Assembly: GCF_000812965.1 (NCBI RefSeq)
Contig: NZ_JSYN01000015.1
Span: 124,001 to 188,000 of the forward strand
Length of the DNA stretch: 64,000 bases
Origin: Pedobacter kyungheensis
GTDB lineage: Bacteria > Bacteroidota > Bacteroidia > Sphingobacteriales > Sphingobacteriaceae
Direction: 5' to 3'
The notes beneath the pieces were generated by a model. The model made no database searches and was not told the origin of the DNA. It saw only the letters and a list, made by a program, of their open reading frames with translations. How positions within the stretch are numbered: the first letter of the stretch is position 1; each line of letters starts with the position of its first letter. Both the position numbers and the translations under genes were made by a program. Of the stretch, positions 59,324-64,000 are shown one piece after another.

Positions 59324-62300
59324 ATGAAGAGAAAATTAACCATTTTTTTTACCTCATTATGGGTAGCCGGGCAAGTGAGTGCGCAGCAGCTGCCATCCGA
59401 ACTGCAAACTCCTGAAGTAGTTTCGGTAAACCGTTTACCCATGCGAGCTTCGGCCTTTGCCTTCGAAAACCAGGAGCTGGCCGCCAAACGAGCCAAAGAA
59501 AAATCGGCTTACTTTTTATCCTTAAACGGAACCTGGAAATTTAACTGGGTAAAAGATCCGCGCAAGCGCCCAACAGATTTTTATAAAGTAGATTTCGACG
59601 ATAAAGCCTGGGATAACTTTAAAGTTCCTGCCAACTGGGAAGTTAACGGTTATGGCCTACCCATTTATGTAAACCAGCCTTACGAGTTTGCCGGCCGTCA
59701 GCTTACCGGTAACCGCATGAACCCGCCTTTCGATATTCCCGAAGACAACAATCCGGTAGGTTCTTACCGTAAAAAAATCAATATTCCCGCTAACTGGGGG
59801 GATAAACAGGTATTTATTAGCCTGGGTGCAGTTAAATCGGCATTTTACATTTGGGTAAACGGCAAAAAAGTAGGTTACAGCGAAGATAGCAAGCTGGCAG
59901 CCGAATTTGATATCACCAAATATGTAAAACCGGGCGAAAATACCATTGCGCTACAGGTATACAGGTGGAGCGATGGTAGTTATTTGGAATGCCAGGATAT
60001 GTGGCGCATTTCGGGTATTGAGCGCGAGGTGTACTTATATGCCACGCCAAAACTCGATATCCGCGATTTTAAAGTGGCTGGAACACTCGATGCAAGCTAT
60101 ACCAACGGACTTTTAAATGTTGACTTAGCTGTACAGGACTACAGAATAGACCAACGCACCAACCACAGCCGTCCTGATAGTTTTTATGTAGCACTCGATC
60201 TGGTTGATGCCAAAGGCAATAATGTTTGGAAAGAAGCTACCAAACTGCAAAAAGTATTGGGTAATTATAAAACCAATCTGAATTTCAAAACGCAGATTAA
60301 TAATGTTAAAAACTGGTCGGCAGAAGTACCTTACCTGTACACCTTGTACATTACTTTAAAAGATAAAAACGAGAAAATAATTGAAGTGATTCCTCAACGC
60401 GTAGGTTTCCGTTCGGTAGAAATTAAGGGTAGCGATTTACTGGTTAACGGTAGACGTGTGTTTTTAAAAGGCGTGAACAGGCACGAACACAATGCTACTC
60501 AAGGCCATACCTTAACCCATGCCGATATGGAAAAAGATATGGAAATGATGAAAAAGCTGAATGTTAATGCAGTGCGTCATTCTCATTATCCTCCTGATCC
60601 TTATTGGATGGAACTGTGCGACGAATATGGTTTATACGTAGTTGACGAAGCCAATATCGAATCGCATGGTCGTTATTACAGCCTGGAAACCACTTTTGCA
60701 AACGATAAACAATGGCGTGTACCCCATTTGGAACGTATAACCCGTATGTATGAGCGCGATAAAAACCACACTTCGGTAATTACCTGGTCGTTGGGTAACG
60801 AAGCGGGTAACGGTGTTAACTTTTACGAAGGTTACGAGTGGTTAAAAGCAAAAGATTTCCGTCCGGTACAGTACGAAAGGGCAGAAAATGATTTCAATAC
60901 CGACATGATTGTACCGCAGTATCCTTCACCAAATTACCTCCCACGCTATTCCAAACAGGAAAAAGAAACCCGCCCATTCATCATGAGCGAGTATGCGCAC
61001 ATTATGGGCAACAGTTTGGGTAATTTTAAAGAATACTGGGATGCCATCGAGAACAATCCAAAACTGCAGGGTGGTTTTGTGTGGGAATGGATCGATCAGG
61101 CCATCGATACGGTTAAAAATGGTAAGCGCATTATGGCTTATGGTGGCGATTTCCCGCTAAGTGGCCCGGTTGACGAAAACTTTAGCGATAACGATTTTTG
61201 TGTTAAAGGTGTAGTTACAGCATATCGCGGAATGACCCCAATGGCGGTTGAGCTTAAAAAAGTGCATCAGTATATTAAAACTACTTTTAGCGGTACCAAC
61301 CAGATTAATGTAAACAACAGCTATTTCTTTAAAGATATTAGTAATGTGCAGTTAAACTGGGAGCTGGTTGAAGATGGCAAAGTGGTTCAAACCGGTGTGG
61401 TAAACAACCTGAATGTTGGACCACGCCAAACAGAAACCCTAACCGTTCCGTTTAATACCAAATATGTTGCAGGTAAAGAATACTTCTTAAACGTTCGCTA
61501 CCGCTTAAAAAATGCAGAGCCGTTTTTGGAAAAAGGTTACGAAATTGCTTACGAGCAGATTGCCCTGGCTGGAACACCAAAGGCCAACACTTTTACTGCT
61601 GGTAAAAAAGCATTAAAGGTTGAGCAAACTGCAGATCGTGCAATTGTGAAAGGCAGTGATTTTACCATTACTTTCGATCTGAAAAAAGGTACTTTAATCA
61701 GTTACCTGTCTAAAGGCCGCGAATTATTGGCTGCCGGACCACAACCGGGCTTTTACAGAGCACCAACCGATAATGATATTGGTGCTGGTTTAAATACCAG
61801 ATTAAGGATGTGGCGCAATGTATATCAGGATAATGATGCCGAAAATATCAAATCGACTGTAAATTCAACGGCTGATGGCTTTACCTTAACCGTTAAATCA
61901 TCATTGTTAAAAGGCGATGCGGAAACTAATCAACAGTTTACTGTTTTGGCCGATGGTACAGTTAAAGTCGACAATCAGTTTAAAGCGGTTAACGGCAACT
62001 ACAAAAGTTTAATGCGTATCGGTAACGATTTACAGCTGAAAAACGAATACAGCAATATCCAGTGGTATGGCCGTGGTCCAGGCGAAAACTACGCAGACAG
62101 AAAAACGGCATCATTAATAGGTACTTATAAATCTACCGTTGCCGATCAGTATTTCCCTTACGCCCGTCCGCAGGAAAGCGGTAATAAAACCGAAGTGCGC
62201 TGGGTAAATTTTACCGATAAAGCGGGTAAAGGTTTACGTTTCGAATTTGCCGATCAGTTATTGAGTTTTAACGCATTGCCTTACGCGGTTGAAGATTTGG

Positions 62301-62488
62301 ATCCGGAGGCAGAGAAAAAACAATACCACTCAGGCGAACTGGTAAAACGTAACCAGATTTATGTACACATGGATTTGCAGCAACTGGGTGTGCAGGGGAT
62401 TGATAGCTGGGGGTCTATGCCATTAATCCAGTACCAAATTCCTTTCAAAGATTACCAGTACAGTTATTACATCAAACCAATTAAATAG
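59324..62488 (+). CDS. GH2 beta-galactosidase (LacZ-type), secreted
   Basis: A 1054-residue enzyme with a signal peptide (IFFTSLWVAGQVSAQ), so it acts in the periplasm or on the surface. GH2 layout: sugar-binding domain (LNGTWKFNWVKDP, WEVNGYGLPIYVNQPYEF), immunoglobulin-like domain, and a TIM barrel with acid/base Glu at about 493 (SLGNEAGNG) and nucleophile Glu at about 556 (IMSEYAHIMGNS). C-terminal small domain includes PQPGFYRAPTDNDIG and WYGRGPGENYADR. The full LacZ-length architecture suggests release of terminal beta-galactose. It is preceded by LacI-type site 4 and followed by a terminator, so it is probably transcribed alone. Confidence 0.95.
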   Translation: MKRKLTIFFTSLWVAGQVSAQQLPSELQTPEVVSVNRLPMRASAFAFENQELAAKRAKEKSAYFLSLNGTWKFNWVKDPRKRPTDFYKVDFDDKAWDNFKVPANWEVNGYGLPIYVNQPYEFAGRQLTGNRMNPPFDIPEDNNPVGSYRKKINIPANWGDKQVFISLGAVKSAFYIWVNGKKVGYSEDSKLAAEFDITKYVKPGENTIALQVYRWSDGSYLECQDMWRISGIEREVYLYATPKLDIRDFKVAGTLDASYTNGLLNVDLAVQDYRIDQRTNHSRPDSFYVALDLVDAKGNNVWKEATKLQKVLGNYKTNLNFKTQINNVKNWSAEVPYLYTLYITLKDKNEKIIEVIPQRVGFRSVEIKGSDLLVNGRRVFLKGVNRHEHNATQGHTLTHADMEKDMEMMKKLNVNAVRHSHYPPDPYWMELCDEYGLYVVDEANIESHGRYYSLETTFANDKQWRVPHLERITRMYERDKNHTSVITWSLGNEAGNGVNFYEGYEWLKAKDFRPVQYERAENDFNTDMIVPQYPSPNYLPRYSKQEKETRPFIMSEYAHIMGNSLGNFKEYWDAIENNPKLQGGFVWEWIDQAIDTVKNGKRIMAYGGDFPLSGPVDENFSDNDFCVKGVVTAYRGMTPMAVELKKVHQYIKTTFSGTNQINVNNSYFFKDISNVQLNWELVEDGKVVQTGVVNNLNVGPRQTETLTVPFNTKYVAGKEYFLNVRYRLKNAEPFLEKGYEIAYEQIALAGTPKANTFTAGKKALKVEQTADRAIVKGSDFTITFDLKKGTLISYLSKGRELLAAGPQPGFYRAPTDNDIGAGLNTRLRMWRNVYQDNDAENIKSTVNSTADGFTLTVKSSLLKGDAETNQQFTVLADGTVKVDNQFKAVNGNYKSLMRIGNDLQLKNEYSNIQWYGRGPGENYADRKTASLIGTYKSTVADQYFPYARPQESGNKTEVRWVNFTDKAGKGLRFEFADQLLSFNALPYAVEDLDPEAEKKQYHSGELVKRNQIYVHMDLQQLGVQGIDSWGSMPLIQYQIPFKDYQYSYYIKPIK

Positions 62489-62496
62489 CGGATCAT

Positions 62497-62542
62497 GTAA
62501 AACGGATGATTTAATTACTCAAATCATCCGTTTTACTTTTTT
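62497..62542 (+). terminator. Rho-independent terminator after beta-galactosidase
   Basis: A perfect 16-bp stem, GTAAAACGGATGATTT (62497-62512) with AAATCATCCGTTTTAC (62521-62536), is followed by TTTTTT. Confidence 0.93.
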
Positions 62543-62552
62543 ATAAAGTGTG

Positions 62553-62595
62553 ATCGTCATTCCCAACTTGATCCGATAGCTATCGGATGGGAATC
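62553..62595. repeat. Dispersed palindromic repeat (CGTCATTCCCAAC type)
   Basis: A perfect 18-bp palindrome, ATCCGATAGCTATCGGAT (62571-62588), is flanked by TTCCCA and TGGGAA. The GATAGCTATCGG core is shared with the element at 25241-25356. It lies between the terminator and the GH27 gene. Confidence 0.65.
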
Positions 62596-62689
62596 CTAAG
62601 CTCATAAATTACGATTCACACCTGCAAAGGCAAGAGGAGATTATTTTAAGTATTCCTCATTATTAAAATAGAAACTAACCAAAACAAAA

Positions 62690-63892
62690 ATGAGACTAAT
62701 CAAAATATGCATGGCACTGTTGTTATTCACTCAGGCGGCATTGGCACAAGAATCCAAATTAGCCGTAACGCCATCAATGGGCTGGATGAGCTGGAACATC
62801 ATGTCCGAAAATCCGAACGAGAAAGATATTAAAGAAATGGCCGATGCCATGATTAGCAGCGGCATGGTAAAGGCCGGATATCAGTATATTTTTTTAGATG
62901 ATTGCTGGCAAGGTGGTCGCGACAATAAAAATAACATCATTGCCGATCCTAAGAAATTCCCTTCAGGCATTAAGGCACTAGCCGATTATTTGCACAGTAA
63001 AGGCATGAAACTGGGGATTTACTCAGATGCCGCACCTTTAACCTGTGGTGGTTACACGGCAAGCCTAAACTTCGAAGATCAGGATGCCAAAACCTTCGCC
63101 TCGTGGGGGATTGATTATCTGAAATACGATTATTGTAACGCACCAGAAGATGTAGAAACTGCTAAAAAAAGATATGGCAAAATAGCCCAGGCCTTGCGCA
63201 AATCGGGTAGGGATATTGTTTTGGGCATTTGCGAATGGGGACCGCGCGAACCCTGGAACTGGGGTGCACAGGTTGGCGGACAAAGCTGGCGCACCACTTA
63301 CGATATCAGGGATAAATGGCTGGATACAGAAGGTAAAGGAGGTGTTGGTATTTACAATGTGGTTGATAAAATGGCCGGATTGGCCAGTTTTTCTGGTCCG
63401 GGTAAATGGAACGATGGCGATATGCTGGTAGCAGGTTTGCATGGCACCAAAGGCCCTTCTTCTGCTTTTAAAGGCGTAGGTTGTACAAAAGCCGAATACC
63501 AAAGTCAGATGAGTTTATACAGCATGCTCAATTCACCACTGTATGCCAGCTGCGATATCCGTAAAATGGACGATGAAGCCAGAACCATTTTTACCAATGC
63601 CGAAGTTATTGCCTTAAATCAGGATGCTTTGGGCAAGCAAGCCGAACGCAAAATTAAAACCGATATCTGGGATGTTTTTGTACGCCCATTGGCTAACGGC
63701 GATTTTGCCATAGCCATCTTAAATAAATCGGGTTCAACACAAAATGCCAATGTAAACTTTGCAGATCTGGGCTTGACCGGTAAATACGAGTTAAAAGATT
63801 TATGGCAACACAAGATTGTTGGCAAAAACAATAAGTGGAACGGTGAGGTAACTGCTCACGAAACCAAAGTTTTCCGCTTGAAAAAAGTGTAA
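62690..63892 (+). CDS. GH27 alpha-galactosidase, secreted
   Basis: 400 residues with a signal peptide (KICMALLLFTQAALAQ). GH27/clan-D features: TPSMGWMSWNIM, YIFLDDCWQGG, GMKLGIYSDAAPLTCGGY, nucleophile Asp147 in YLKYDYCN, and the acid/base Asp in TYDIRDKW (about residue 208), then WNDGDMLVAG. The C-terminal beta-sandwich is short. It would remove terminal alpha-galactose. A fasciclin-neighbour role with the beta-galactosidase in trimming galactose chains fits the M60 operon nearby. An alpha-N-acetylgalactosaminidase specificity cannot be excluded. Confidence 0.93.
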   Translation: MRLIKICMALLLFTQAALAQESKLAVTPSMGWMSWNIMSENPNEKDIKEMADAMISSGMVKAGYQYIFLDDCWQGGRDNKNNIIADPKKFPSGIKALADYLHSKGMKLGIYSDAAPLTCGGYTASLNFEDQDAKTFASWGIDYLKYDYCNAPEDVETAKKRYGKIAQALRKSGRDIVLGICEWGPREPWNWGAQVGGQSWRTTYDIRDKWLDTEGKGGVGIYNVVDKMAGLASFSGPGKWNDGDMLVAGLHGTKGPSSAFKGVGCTKAEYQSQMSLYSMLNSPLYASCDIRKMDDEARTIFTNAEVIALNQDALGKQAERKIKTDIWDVFVRPLANGDFAIAILNKSGSTQNANVNFADLGLTGKYELKDLWQHKIVGKNNKWNGEVTAHETKVFRLKKV

Positions 63893-63929
63893 TACAATCA
63901 AAAAACTAAAACCATACAAATTAAACACC

Positions 63930-64000
63930 ATGAACCAAACATCAATTAAATCAGCATTAACACTCGCTCTTGTGGCAGGTGGGCTGATTACCTTTGCTCA
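63930..64000 (+). CDS. Start of an exported protein, cut by the window end
   Basis: An ATG 37 nt after the GH27 stop opens MNQTSIKSALTLALVAGGL, then ITFA at the window end, a typical signal-peptide start. No domain is visible yet. By position it is probably cotranscribed with the alpha-galactosidase and could be another glycoside hydrolase. Confidence 0.6.
   Translation, partial: MNQTSIKSALTLALVAGGLITFA

Overview
The window reads as chromosome of a Gram-negative Bacteroidota, most likely Sphingobacteriaceae (Pedobacter or a close relative). The signs are two SusC/SusD pairs, many lipoboxes followed by Lys-Lys, promoters of the TTTG / TAnnTTTG type, weak or absent Shine-Dalgarno sequences, and dispersed palindromic repeats of a kind common in this family. 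The genus is inference; the phylum is well supported. No phage genes, insertion sequence or CRISPR array is visible.

Positions 1-9600 carry mostly housekeeping genes: the 3' part of dxr, rseP, hscB, a DUF3817 membrane protein, tRNA-Leu(CAA) with a near-ideal promoter and a terminator, a secreted phosphoesterase next to a di-heme peroxidase, and an ABC-F protein. Positions 9650-14000 (minus strand) hold a TolC / HlyD / ABC-membrane-domain export operon whose ABC protein has no ATPase domain. Positions 14200-17830 hold a phosphonate-type locus: a PhnX-like hydrolase divergent from an alcohol dehydrogenase, an OPA-type MFS transporter and an unknown helical protein. Positions 18100-32050 are mixed: a membrane-tethered HTH protein, two tiny genes, an EamA transporter, an ArsR-SRPBCC-DoxX-YdeI-DUF4256 operon with repeated operator-like sites, a zinc alcohol dehydrogenase, an Lrp regulator, serC-DUF1015, and several conserved proteins of unknown function.

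Positions 32050-51990 form one long operon-like outer-membrane nutrient-uptake locus, preceded by a 915-base control region and closed by a strong terminator. It has two SusC/SusD pairs, two fasciclin-domain lipoproteins, DUF5007 and DUF5008 lipoproteins, two phosphatase-like/LamG lipoproteins and an M60 (enhancin-type) metallopeptidase with a C-terminal F5/8C-like domain. The M60 peptidase, together with the GH2 beta-galactosidase and GH27 alpha-galactosidase further on, points to use of galactose-containing glycoproteins.

Between the peptidase operon and the galactosidases (52100-58800) lies the most unusual part of the window. It encodes a 307-residue secreted protein with a double-glycine leader, an unknown helical protein whose first codons form a 20-bp perfect hairpin, and a GT4 glycosyltransferase. 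Convergent to these are an HlyD-type adaptor and a C39-peptidase ABC exporter. I read this as a dedicated export system for a large, possibly glycosylated, leader-bearing protein. A 14-base LacI-type operator (CAAACGTTTGCGCT) lies upstream of the SusC operon (twice), of the exporter and of the beta-galactosidase, always in the same orientation relative to the gene. This links nutrient uptake, sugar hydrolysis and the exporter into one probable regulon. The window ends at the signal-peptide start of one more gene.
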